Below, in pieces: positions 26,961 to 35,099 of a DNA stretch of 64,000 bases. Numbering within the stretch: position 1 is the stretch's first letter; each line of letters starts with the position of its first letter. The translations under genes were made by a program, and so were the position numbers. The notes under the pieces are model-generated. The model saw nothing but the letters and a program-made list of their open reading frames with translations, had not been told where the DNA came from and searched no databases. The stretch is from RGIG1927 sp045546275 (GTDB taxonomy: Bacteria > Bacillota > Clostridia > UMGS1883), in assembly GCA_045546275.1 (NCBI GenBank), contig JAZQCM010000001.1, positions 62,001-126,000 on the forward strand, read 5' to 3'.

Positions 26961-27998
26961 ATGACAAAACCTAAATTGAACAGGTCTTTGAAAAAGGGCA
27001 GTATGTCCGACACAAACCTCCTTCTTACAATTACAATTATTGTGTTTTTTGTTATGTACATAGGTGCTGTGTTGTTTTTGGGTTCAGGCTTCACAAAGCC
27101 TCAGACATTTTTCAACATACTTAACGAAAATGCCGCTTTAATAATTCTTTCCTGTGGCATGAGCATTGTTATGATAACAGGCGGTATTGACATTTCTGTT
27201 GGTACTGTTACAGCACTTGTGTGTATGAGCTGTGCAGTGCATCTTGACCATAACGGCGGAAGCGTTTTAACGGCAATGCTGTTGGCGCTTGCAATCGGTG
27301 TTGGATTTGGTGTTGTGCAGGGCTATCTTGTGGCATATCTCGAAATACAACCCTTTATTGTAACCTTAGCAGGTATGTTCTTTGCAAAGGGTATGACAAC
27401 CATTGTAAACTCAACTCAGTTTAATGTTCAGCACGAGGCCTTCAAGGCATTAAAGGCAACAAGAATTTACGTCCCGGGAATGGGGTCAGTAAATAAACTG
27501 GGAAAATATGTGCAAGCCTACATTGAGCCCGGTGTTGTTGTTGCACTCGTTGCAGTAGTTTTACTGTTCATACTTCTTAAATGGAGCAAGACAGGCAGAA
27601 ACTTCTACGCAGTAGGTGGCAATGCCTACAGTGCAAACATGCTTGGTATCAATGTTAAGAAAACAAAATTTATTGCACATCTTCTTTGCGGTATTTTAGC
27701 AGGTATTGGTGGCTTTGTGTACTTTATGCACGTTGGCTCGGGTTCTCCTTCACATGCCAGCGGTGCCGAAATGAATGCAATTGCATCAAGTATCATTGGT
27801 GGCACAATGCTCAGTGGCGGTGTTGGCAACATTTTGGGCACCTTCTTCGGTGTTTTAAGCCTTAGCACAATTAAGAACATAGTTTCTTCCTTAGGTCTGG
27901 ACGATGCGTGGTGGACAAATATTACCGTTGCTCTTATGATATGCCTGTTTTTGGTTATCCAGAGCGTGGTGCTTTTAAGAAAAAACAAAAAGAAGTAA
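26961..27998 (+). CDS. yjfF: Sugar ABC transporter permease, YjfF type
   Basis: This 345-residue permease has CGMSIVMITGGIDISVGTVTA, QPFIVTLAGMFFAKGM, GGNAYSANMLGI and DAIASSIIGGTMLSGGVGN, which closely follow YjfF, the second permease of the galactofuranose importer. It begins one base after ytfT, with GGGGGTAGG upstream. It completes the four-gene importer and is followed by a terminator. Confidence 0.88.
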   Translation: MTKPKLNRSLKKGSMSDTNLLLTITIIVFFVMYIGAVLFLGSGFTKPQTFFNILNENAALIILSCGMSIVMITGGIDISVGTVTALVCMSCAVHLDHNGGSVLTAMLLALAIGVGFGVVQGYLVAYLEIQPFIVTLAGMFFAKGMTTIVNSTQFNVQHEAFKALKATRIYVPGMGSVNKLGKYVQAYIEPGVVVALVAVVLLFILLKWSKTGRNFYAVGGNAYSANMLGINVKKTKFIAHLLCGILAGIGGFVYFMHVGSGSPSHASGAEMNAIASSIIGGTMLSGGVGNILGTFFGVLSLSTIKNIVSSLGLDDAWWTNITVALMICLFLVIQSVVLLRKNKKK

Positions 27999-28003
27999 AA
28001 AAT

Positions 28004-28031
28004 AACTCCCCGAAATTCAATTCGGGGAGTT
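28004..28031. terminator. Bidirectional intrinsic terminator
   Basis: A perfect 11-base-pair stem AACTCCCCGAA / TTCGGGGAGTT between convergent yjfF and nitroreductase genes, with T-rich flanks on both sides. Confidence 0.88.
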
Positions 28032-28036
28032 TACTT

Positions 28037-28549
28037 TTACAGATATGAAACAATATCATCAATGTTTTTATAAGTAGAGTGCATGTCAATTGGGGCTGCA
28101 TCATCTGCAGGGTAACCCATAACCAGAAGTGCCACGGGAACAAGGCTTTCGGGAATTAAAAATGCTTCAACCATTTTTTCGGGATTAAAGTGCATAACCC
28201 ATGTTGTGCCAATACCCAGTTCAGTAGCTTCCATCATCATATGTGTTGTTACAATTGATGCGTCAACAAAGCCTGAATTTTCACCGTCGTACTTTCTCTT
28301 CCAGCATTCATCCTTGTTGTAGCAAATAAGCATTGCCAAAGGTGCATCAAAATGGCATCTTGTACAATCCTTTAATTTAGTCAAGGCTTCTTCGGACTGA
28401 ATTACCATAATTCTCTGAGGCTGGTAGTTGCAGGCGGGGGGGGCAAGGTGACCTGCTTTAATAATCTTGTCAATTACGTCTTTCGCAACACTTTCATTTT
28501 TGAACTTACGGACAGAATACCTTTCTTCAGCAAGCTTTAAAAATTCCAT
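28037..28549 (-). CDS. Nitroreductase family protein
   Basis: This 170-residue FMN-dependent flavoprotein of the nitroreductase fold begins MEFLKLAEERYSVRKFKN, where the RYSVRKF motif contacts the FMN phosphate. LAPPACNYQPQRIMVIQ and ELGIGTTWVMHFNPEKM continue the fold. It is a short, single-domain version. The second of two closely spaced ATGs (28549) has better distance from AGGAG; the first (28555) is only three bases from it. It is the last gene of the asd-dapA-dapB operon, starting 15 bases after dapB. Its physiological substrate is unknown. Confidence 0.85.
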   Translation of the reverse strand: MEFLKLAEERYSVRKFKNESVAKDVIDKIIKAGHLAPPACNYQPQRIMVIQSEEALTKLKDCTRCHFDAPLAMLICYNKDECWKRKYDGENSGFVDASIVTTHMMMEATELGIGTTWVMHFNPEKMVEAFLIPESLVPVALLVMGYPADDAAPIDMHSTYKNIDDIVSYL

Positions 28550-28564
28550 TTTCATTTTCTCCTT

Positions 28565-29323
28565 TTATTTAGATTGAATTAAATCATTCATATCGTACAT
28601 TGCAGGCTTCTTTCCAACCATAAACTTAGCCGCCTGAACTGCACCCTCGGCAAAAACATCACGGGAGAGTGCGGTGTGCTTTAATTCAATAATTTCGTCG
28701 TTGCCTGCAAAAATAACAGTGTGCTCGCCAACAATTGTACCGCCGCGGATTGCATGTATGCCAATTTCCTTCTTTTCGCGCTTTTTTCTCACGCTGTGAC
28801 GGTCGTAAACATATTCCTTGCATTCCTTACATGCTTCGTTTATCGCATCAGCTATGTACAGGGCTGTGCCGCTGGGAGCATCCAGCTTGCGGTTATGGTG
28901 AGCTTCAACAATTTCAATATCGAAGTTTTCTTCCAGAACATTTGTAGCTCTCTTTGCAAGGTCAATTATAACATTAACACCGAGGCTCATGTTTGCAGAG
29001 AAGAAAATTGCAGTTTCGTTTGATTTTTCATACATAAAGTTCTTTTGCTCAATACTTAAGCCTGTTGTGCAGATTACAGCAGGTATTTTCTTTTGAACGC
29101 TGTAGTTTATGATACCTTCAAGGCATGAAGGATGCGAAAAGTCAATTATAACATCGCTTTCAACACTAACTTTATCAGGAGAAGAGAAAACAGGGAAGGA
29201 AAGAGTGGAGTCGTCAACAAGGTCAATTCCGCCCACAATTGTGCAGTCATCTGTCTGAGAAACGATTGATGCAATAACCTTTCCCATTTTACCGGAGCAA
29301 CCGGAAAGTAATATTCTTGTCAT
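28565..29323 (-). CDS. dapB: 4-hydroxy-tetrahydrodipicolinate reductase
   Basis: This 252-residue enzyme performs the NAD(P)H-dependent reduction in the diaminopimelate/lysine pathway. The nucleotide-binding start ILLSGCSGKMGKVIA and the DapB signature EAHHNRKLDAPSGTA (catalytic His, Lys) are present. ATG 29323 is chosen because AAGGA lies nine bases upstream; the earlier in-frame ATG at 29332 abuts the ribosome site. It is separated from dapA by a terminator-like hairpin, so its level may be set below that of dapA. Confidence 0.95.
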   Translation of the reverse strand: MTRILLSGCSGKMGKVIASIVSQTDDCTIVGGIDLVDDSTLSFPVFSSPDKVSVESDVIIDFSHPSCLEGIINYSVQKKIPAVICTTGLSIEQKNFMYEKSNETAIFFSANMSLGVNVIIDLAKRATNVLEENFDIEIVEAHHNRKLDAPSGTALYIADAINEACKECKEYVYDRHSVRKKREKKEIGIHAIRGGTIVGEHTVIFAGNDEIIELKHTALSRDVFAEGAVQAAKFMVGKKPAMYDMNDLIQSK

Positions 29324-29346
29324 TTGTAACATTCCTTTCTTACAGA

Positions 29347-29376
29347 AAACGCAGACAGAGTGTGCTGTCTGCGTTT
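29347..29376 (-). terminator. Terminator-like hairpin between dapA and dapB
   Basis: A perfect 12-base-pair stem AAACGCAGACAG / CTGTCTGCGTTT with a six-base loop, followed on the minus strand by TTTTCTG. It sits inside the asd-dapA-dapB transcript. Confidence 0.7.
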
Positions 29377-29380
29377 AATT

Positions 29381-30271
29381 TTAAAGAATACCGTAATTAA
29401 CCATTGCTTTTTTGAGAACTTCAAGGTTTTTGTCGGAAATCTCGTAAAGAGGCATTCTGAGTGTGCCGGGGCAAAGACCCATAAGTTCACAAGCTTTCTT
29501 AACAGGGATGGGGTTTGTTTCGCAGAAGAGAGCATCAATAAGCTCAATTGCTTCAAGCTGAAGCTTACGTGCAGTTTCAGTATCACCATTTAAAAAGCTC
29601 ATAATCATATCGTGAGTTTTACGGGGAGCAACGTTTGCAAGCACGGAAATTGTACCAACGCCGCCAAGAGACAAAATCGGAACGTTCTGGTCATCATTAC
29701 CGGAGTAAATATCGATCTTATCACCAACAAGACTTGCAAGCTTTGCAACCTGAGAAAGGTTGCCGGAAGCTTCCTTAATGCCAACAATGTTTTCGTGCTT
29801 TGCAAGTTCAACCATAGTTTCGGGTAAAACGTTCAAGCCTGTTCTGCCGGGAACATTGTAAACAATCATAGGGCAATCAGAAGCCGACGCCATCAATTCA
29901 AAATGCTTTATAAGACCACGCTGACTTGTTTTGTTATAGTAGGGAGTAACAGTAAGAAGACCGTCTGCACCAAGTGCTGCAGCCTCGCGACAAAGTGCAA
30001 CGCCATGACGTGTATCGTTACTGCCTGTGCCTGCCACAACAGGAATTCTGCCGTCAACCTTCTTAACAACATATTCAATAACACTTAAGTGCTCTTTGTC
30101 GTTAAGTGTTGCGGATTCGCCTGTAGTACCGCAGGCGATAATACAGTCAGTTCCGTTTTCTATCTGATATTCAACCAATTTGCCTAATGTGTCAAAGTCA
30201 ATAGAGAAGTCGGGGTTAAAAGGAGTTACAAGAGCAACACCTGAACCTGTAAAAATAGGCTTATTTGTCAT
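29381..30271 (-). CDS. dapA: 4-hydroxy-tetrahydrodipicolinate synthase
   Basis: This 296-residue TIM-barrel aldolase condenses pyruvate with aspartate semialdehyde. The Schiff-base Lys lies in GIKEASGNL, the catalytic Tyr in YNVPGRTGLN, and the substrate-binding GTTGES motif is near residue 48. Normal length. It lies 24 bases after asd, with AAAGGAC upstream. Confidence 0.96.
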   Translation of the reverse strand: MTNKPIFTGSGVALVTPFNPDFSIDFDTLGKLVEYQIENGTDCIIACGTTGESATLNDKEHLSVIEYVVKKVDGRIPVVAGTGSNDTRHGVALCREAAALGADGLLTVTPYYNKTSQRGLIKHFELMASASDCPMIVYNVPGRTGLNVLPETMVELAKHENIVGIKEASGNLSQVAKLASLVGDKIDIYSGNDDQNVPILSLGGVGTISVLANVAPRKTHDMIMSFLNGDTETARKLQLEAIELIDALFCETNPIPVKKACELMGLCPGTLRMPLYEISDKNLEVLKKAMVNYGIL

Positions 30272-30295
30272 AGCAATAGTCCTTTCTTGGATATT

Positions 30296-31294
30296 TTAGT
30301 TCATGTATTCAATAACCTTCTGTGCAATCTGAACAGCGTTTGTAGCTGCGCCTTTTCTAATGTTATCAGCAACAACCCAAAGGTTTACGCCGTTTTCAAC
30401 ACTTTCGTCACGACGGATTCTGCCAACATATGTTTCGTTTGTACCTGCAGCAGTGATTGCCATGGGGTAAACGTTGTTAGCTGTATCATCCTGAACAACA
30501 ATACCGGGAGCAGATGCAAGTGTAGCCTTAAGTTCATCAAGATCAAAGGGCTTTTCAAACTCAACATTGATAGATTCGCTATGGCCGTTAAATACTGGAA
30601 CACGAACTGTTGTTGCAGTAATCTTCATGTCGGGATGGCCAAGAATCTTTCTTGTTTCGTTAATCATTTTTTCTTCTTCCTTTGTGTAACCATTGGGAAG
30701 GAAAACGTCAATATGAGGAATACAGTTGCCTGCAATGGGGTGGGGGAACTTTGTGGGAGCTTCGCCCTTCAAACCATTTTCAAGGTCGTTCCAACCGCCA
30801 ACGCCTGCACCGGAAACTGCCTGATACGTGGAATAAACAACTCTCTTGATTGTGTACTTGTCGTCAAGAGGCTTCAATGCAACCATAGCCTGAATAGTGG
30901 AGCAGTTGGGATTTGCAATAATGCCCTTATTCCACTTAATGTCTTCGGGGTTAACTTCGGGAACAACAAGGGGAACTTCTTTGTTCATTCTCCATGCGGA
31001 GGAGTTATCTATAACTACGCAACCCTTGGATGCGGCAATGGGAGCAAACTTTTCGGAAGTGGAACCGCCTGCGGAGAAAAGTGCAATATCAATTCCTCTG
31101 TCGAAAGAAGTTTCGGTAAGCTCTTCAATAACATATTCTTTACCCATAAATGTAACCTTACTGCCTGCGCTCTTTTTGGAAGCGAAGAGATAGTATGTAT
31201 CTACGGGGAGCTTCTGTTCTTCGAGAACCTTAAGGAAGGTTCTGCCAACCATGCCTGTTGCACCTACAACAGCTACTGTTAATTTCTTGTTCAT
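30296..31294 (-). CDS. asd: Aspartate-semialdehyde dehydrogenase
   Basis: This 332-residue enzyme reduces aspartyl phosphate with NADPH. The nucleotide-binding start VAVVGATGMVGRTFL, active-site Cys in ANPNCSTIQAMVAL and substrate-binding GHSESINVEF are present. The start at 31294 (AAAGGTAG upstream) is preferred over an in-frame extension of 24 residues reaching 31366, which would run into the promoter. First gene of the operon; its short leader leaves no room for a lysine riboswitch. Confidence 0.95.
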   Translation of the reverse strand: MNKKLTVAVVGATGMVGRTFLKVLEEQKLPVDTYYLFASKKSAGSKVTFMGKEYVIEELTETSFDRGIDIALFSAGGSTSEKFAPIAASKGCVVIDNSSAWRMNKEVPLVVPEVNPEDIKWNKGIIANPNCSTIQAMVALKPLDDKYTIKRVVYSTYQAVSGAGVGGWNDLENGLKGEAPTKFPHPIAGNCIPHIDVFLPNGYTKEEEKMINETRKILGHPDMKITATTVRVPVFNGHSESINVEFEKPFDLDELKATLASAPGIVVQDDTANNVYPMAITAAGTNETYVGRIRRDESVENGVNLWVVADNIRKGAATNAVQIAQKVIEYMN

Positions 31295-31356
31295 TTCTAA
31301 CACTACCTTTAAAATAAATTGCCAAAGAATATTGATTGCCAAAAATTCTTTAATAT

Positions 31357-31385
31357 ATAATACCATTCCATGATGTCAATGTCAA
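31357..31385 (-). promoter_or_regulatory. Strong SigA-type promoter of asd-dapA-dapB operon
   Basis: On the minus strand: TTGACA (31385-31380), exactly 17 bases, TATTAT (31362-31357). A second TTGACA directly follows the first. The predicted RNA start is about 55 bases before the asd ATG. Confidence 0.8.
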
Positions 31386-31491
31386 ATAAAATTTCTCATA
31401 AAATATCCAAATTCGGGGTGGATATTTTTGTCGAAGTGTGATAATATGATAAATGGCTTATTTTGTTTAAGATACTGAAAGGATGGAAAAC

Positions 31492-32775
31492 ATGAAAAAG
31501 ATAATTCGTTTTGTTGGCATAATAGCTGTTTTCGCATTGTTTGGAATAACAGCCAATGCTTCGGCATATAAAGACACGCTGAGAATAGGATTGAGCTATG
31601 GTACAACCGCTGCTCAGACAGCGAGCTTTGTGTCTTCAAGTGACATTAATGTTTATGATGGTGTAACAAATGCCTATATAGCAACAATTCCGCCTCATGC
31701 AATTTTGGATGTTTCCTCCGTAAATGGTTCTTTATCATCGAATTATTTCAGCAGTGGAAGCTGTATTAAAATTGAAAGTGCAACCAATATTATGTACAAC
31801 AATAAGGAATATAAGGGTGCATTTGAATTAAGAGGCAGTTTTAATAATTTAACGGTTATCAATATTATTAACACCGAGGATTATGTTGCAAGCGTTCTCG
31901 GCAAGGAAATGAGTGCTTCCTGGCCTTTAGAGGCATTGAAAGCACAGGCGGTTTGTGCAAGAAACTATGCATTGACTATCGGCAATAAGCATGCAAACAG
32001 CGGTTTTGATTTGTGTTCGACCATTGACTGCCAGGTGTATGGAGGCGTTTCAAGTGAGGCACAAACCACCCGCCAGGCTGCAGAGCAAACACGTGGCGTG
32101 ACCGTTACATACAACGGAAAAGTTGTTCCACTTTATTACTTTTCGTGTGACGGCGGAAACACCGAAAGCAGTGAAAACGTGTGGGTAAGTAAGGAAGGTT
32201 ATCTCAGGGGCAAAAAGGACATTTATGAAAACCCCGAATATGCCACCAGATACAACTGGACAAAGACTTATACAAAAAACGAAATTGAAGAAATACTTTT
32301 GTCGAAGGATATTAATATCGGCGAATTGCTTGACATAACCGTGGATGAAATTAATGAAAATCAAAGTGTTATGAAGTTGACCTTTGTTGGCTCTATGGGC
32401 AGTAAAACCATCACAAAGAGTCAGGCTCGCACAACTCTTTCTTTAAACAGCCAATCCTACACGGTTCAAAAGAATTCAAATTCATTCAATGTGGAAAGTG
32501 CTAAAAAGGAAACCTATTTTGTTCTTACAAGAGACGGAATGGTTTTAGTTGAAGAGCCTGTAAATTACCTGACAGATTCCGGCATGCAGCAGTTTGAATA
32601 TACGCCGGTTGTAACAAAGCCCTATGCTTACGACAGCTACACCTTCACAGGTCACGGCTGGGGTCACAGAATAGGCATGAGTCAGTGGGGCGCATACAGC
32701 ATGGCAAAGCTTGGATTTACTTATAAAGATATTTTGAATTTTTACTTCACTGACATTATAATCAGCGAAAACTAA
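31492..32775 (+). CDS. SpoIID/LytB-domain protein, probable secreted peptidoglycan-acting protein
   Basis: This 427-residue protein has an N-terminal signal peptide or anchor (about 1-24, ending NASA). The SpoIID domain spans about 100-420. The conserved GKEMSASWPLEALKAQAVCARNYAL region contains the Glu used by SpoIID lytic transglycosylases. The family-defining end GHGWGHRIGMSQWGAYSMAK is followed by YKDILNFYF. B. subtilis SpoIID helps engulfment by cutting glycan strands; this gene is not beside spoIIQ or other engulfment genes, so it could be a vegetative SpoIID/LytB relative. AAAGGA precedes ATG 31492 by eight bases; an ATG at 31483 overlaps that site. Confidence 0.85.
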   Translation: MKKIIRFVGIIAVFALFGITANASAYKDTLRIGLSYGTTAAQTASFVSSSDINVYDGVTNAYIATIPPHAILDVSSVNGSLSSNYFSSGSCIKIESATNIMYNNKEYKGAFELRGSFNNLTVINIINTEDYVASVLGKEMSASWPLEALKAQAVCARNYALTIGNKHANSGFDLCSTIDCQVYGGVSSEAQTTRQAAEQTRGVTVTYNGKVVPLYYFSCDGGNTESSENVWVSKEGYLRGKKDIYENPEYATRYNWTKTYTKNEIEEILLSKDINIGELLDITVDEINENQSVMKLTFVGSMGSKTITKSQARTTLSLNSQSYTVQKNSNSFNVESAKKETYFVLTRDGMVLVEEPVNYLTDSGMQQFEYTPVVTKPYAYDSYTFTGHGWGHRIGMSQWGAYSMAKLGFTYKDILNFYFTDIIISEN

Positions 32776-32813
32776 AATGTGAATAATTACAGAGTACAAT
32801 GGGGTGATAAGTT

Positions 32814-33836
32814 ATGAATACTGAAGAATTTGACTACTACCTGCCTGAGGAGCTTATAGCACAGCACCCCCTTACTGACCGTGCGGCTGCAAGGTTTATG
32901 ACAATAGACAAGCTTACAGGGGAAGTAGGGCATGATTATTTTTATAACATAAAAAACTATCTCAGAAAAGGCGATTGCCTTGTTCTTAACGATACAAGGG
33001 TTATCCCTGCAAGACTTTACGGTGTTAAAGAAGGCACGGGAGCAGCTATGGAGTTTTTGCTTTTAACTCGTAGGAGCACCAATGAATGGGAAGTAATTTT
33101 AAAACCCGGAAGACGTGCCAAAGAAGGAGTAAGAGTGAATTTTGGTGATGGTAAGCTTGTTGCGGAAATTAAACAGGTATTGGACAACGGAAACAGAGTT
33201 GTTGAGTTTTTTTACGAAGGCCTTTTTGAAAATATTCTTGAAGAGCTTGGTGAAATGCCACTTCCGCCCTATATAACAGCAAAGCTTGAGAACAAAGAAA
33301 TGTATCAGACGGTATATTCTGTGAACGAAGGCAGTGCGGCGGCACCCACAGCAGGGCTTCATTTTACTCCCGAATTGTTGAAAGAAATTGAAGACATGGG
33401 GGTAAAGCTTGCATTTTTAACGCTCCATGTGGGGCTTGGAACATTCCGTCCTGTTAAGGTGGACAATGTTGAGGAACACAAAATGCATTCGGAGTTTTAT
33501 GTTGTAACTGAAGAATGTGCAAAAACCGTAAATGATACCATTGACGAAGGCGGCAGAATAATTGCGGTGGGTACCACAAGCTGCAGAACTCTTGAAAGTG
33601 CGGCAGAAAACGGAAGACTCGTGGCAAAAAGCGGTTGGACAGATATTTTTATTTACCCCGGGTATAAGTTTAAGTTAACAAAGGCGCTCATTACAAACTT
33701 CCATTTGCCTAAGTCCACGCTTATAATGCTTGTAAGCGCCCTTTCAAGTAAGGAAAATATACTCAATGCATACAATATTGCGGTAGAAGAAAAATACAGA
33801 TTTTTCTCCTTTGGCGATTGTATGATTATCAGTTAG
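32814..33836 (+). CDS. queA: S-adenosylmethionine:tRNA ribosyltransferase-isomerase QueA
   Basis: This 340-residue enzyme transfers and isomerises the ribosyl part of SAM onto preQ1-modified tRNA, forming epoxyqueuosine. The start FDYYLPEELIAQHPLTDR, CLVLNDTRVIPARLYG, PTAGLHFTPELL and THVG-like LHVGLGTFRPV are all QueA hallmarks. GGGGTGA precedes the ATG. It lies nine bases upstream of tgt, the preceding step of the same pathway. Confidence 0.96.
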   Translation: MNTEEFDYYLPEELIAQHPLTDRAAARFMTIDKLTGEVGHDYFYNIKNYLRKGDCLVLNDTRVIPARLYGVKEGTGAAMEFLLLTRRSTNEWEVILKPGRRAKEGVRVNFGDGKLVAEIKQVLDNGNRVVEFFYEGLFENILEELGEMPLPPYITAKLENKEMYQTVYSVNEGSAAAPTAGLHFTPELLKEIEDMGVKLAFLTLHVGLGTFRPVKVDNVEEHKMHSEFYVVTEECAKTVNDTIDEGGRIIAVGTTSCRTLESAAENGRLVAKSGWTDIFIYPGYKFKLTKALITNFHLPKSTLIMLVSALSSKENILNAYNIAVEEKYRFFSFGDCMIIS

Positions 33837-33845
33837 GAGCTTGTT

Positions 33846-34976
33846 ATGTATACATTATTAAAACAAGAAGGTCGTGCAAGACGCGGTCGATTTGAAACAG
33901 TTCACGGAACAATACAAACCCCCGTTTTTATGAATGTTGGCACAAGTGCGGCAATTAAGGGTGCTGTGTCTTCTTTAGATTTGAAAGAAGTTGGCTGTCA
34001 GGTTGAACTTAGTAACACCTATCACTTGCACATCCGCCCGGGTGACGAGCTTATCAAGGAAATGGGAGGACTTCATAAATTTATGAACTGGGACCGACCC
34101 ATTCTTACAGATAGCGGTGGTTTCCAGGTGTTCAGTCTTTCAAAGCTCAGAAAAATAACCGAAGAAGGCGTGCAGTTTCAGTCACATATTGACGGAAAAC
34201 GCATTTTTATGGGTCCTGAAGAAAGCATGCAGATTCAGTCAAATTTAGGCTCAACAATTGCCATGGCTTTTGACGAATGTGTTGAAAACCCTTCACCATA
34301 TAAATATGTTAAAGCATCCTGCGAAAGAACATATCGCTGGTTGGAGCGCTGTAAAAAGGAACTGGAAAGGTTAAATTCTCTCCCCGATACAGTAAACCCT
34401 CATCAGATGCTTTGGGGCATTAACCAGGGAGGTACCTATGAGGATTTGAGAATCTGGCACATGCAGGAAATTGCAAAGCTTGACTTGCCGGGTTATGCCA
34501 TTGGTGGCTTGGCGGTAGGTGAGAGTGCAGATGAAATGTATCGCATTATTGACGCTGTTGAACCCTACATGCCAAAAGACAAACCCCGCTATTTAATGGG
34601 AGTTGGTACCCCCATTAACATTTTGGAAGCAGTTGACCGTGGCGTGGACTTCTTTGATTGCGTTATTACTTCACGTAATGCAAGACACGCTAATCTCTTT
34701 ACAGACAAAGGTGTGTTGAACCTTAATAACAACAAATTCGCAAAGGACGACAAGCCGCTTATGGAGGGCTGTCAGTGTCCTGCTTGTAAAAACTATTCCC
34801 GTAGCTACATCCGTCATTTGTTCAAGGCAAAGGAAATGCTTGGAATGCGTCTTTGTGTGCTTCATAATTTGCATTTTTACAATGACCTTATGCAGCAAAT
34901 CCGTGACAACCTTGATAACGGCACGTTTAAAGAATTTAAAGAGGAAAAAGTTCAGGCTTTTTCAGGACGAGTTTAA
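33846..34976 (+). CDS. tgt: tRNA-guanine transglycosylase
   Basis: This 376-residue TIM-barrel enzyme exchanges G34 of GUN-anticodon tRNAs for preQ1. The substrate Asp is in LTDSGGFQVFSL, the nucleophile Asp in FDCVITSRNARHA, and the zinc ligands are in CQCPACKNYSRSYIRH. Normal bacterial length. It forms a queA-tgt operon ended by a strong terminator. No preQ1 synthesis genes are seen here, so preQ1 or queuine may be salvaged or made elsewhere. Confidence 0.96.
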   Translation: MYTLLKQEGRARRGRFETVHGTIQTPVFMNVGTSAAIKGAVSSLDLKEVGCQVELSNTYHLHIRPGDELIKEMGGLHKFMNWDRPILTDSGGFQVFSLSKLRKITEEGVQFQSHIDGKRIFMGPEESMQIQSNLGSTIAMAFDECVENPSPYKYVKASCERTYRWLERCKKELERLNSLPDTVNPHQMLWGINQGGTYEDLRIWHMQEIAKLDLPGYAIGGLAVGESADEMYRIIDAVEPYMPKDKPRYLMGVGTPINILEAVDRGVDFFDCVITSRNARHANLFTDKGVLNLNNNKFAKDDKPLMEGCQCPACKNYSRSYIRHLFKAKEMLGMRLCVLHNLHFYNDLMQQIRDNLDNGTFKEFKEEKVQAFSGRV

Positions 34977-34982
34977 TACAAC

Positions 34983-35015
34983 AAAAAAGATTTTGGATTT
35001 TCCAAAATCTTTTTT
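34983..35015 (+). terminator. Intrinsic terminator of queA-tgt
   Basis: A perfect 15-base-pair stem AAAAAAGATTTTGGA / TCCAAAATCTTTTTT with a three-base loop. Confidence 0.9.
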
Positions 35016-35024
35016 GTTTGCCTA

Positions 35025-35052
35025 TTGACAAGTAAGTAAAATATGGTATAAT
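35025..35052 (+). promoter_or_regulatory. SigA-type promoter of the PepSY/stalk gene
   Basis: Consensus TTGACA (35025-35030), a 16-base spacer and consensus TATAAT (35047-35052). The predicted RNA start (about 35059) falls at the edge of the Fur-like operator. Confidence 0.8.
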
Positions 35053-35058
35053 TAAGTT

Positions 35059-35077
35059 GAAAATGATAATCAATATC
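35059..35077 (+). promoter_or_regulatory. Near-consensus Fur box
   Basis: GAAAATGATAATCAATATC matches the 19-base Fur consensus GATAATGATAATCATTATC at 17 positions. It begins seven bases after the -10 box and would overlap the transcription start, so a bound Fur repressor should block initiation. Iron control is inference from this match. Confidence 0.65.
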
Positions 35078-35099
35078 AATTAAAGAAAGGGAGATGAAT

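Noticed and set aside
30287..31282. Long open frame on the plus strand across asd
   Set aside because: It mirrors the codon pattern of asd on the opposite strand; the product is a Cys/Asn-rich string with no recognisable domain.
31295..31356. Lysine riboswitch ahead of asd
   Set aside because: The promoter leaves a leader of only about 55 bases, too short for an L-box, and no conserved core is seen.
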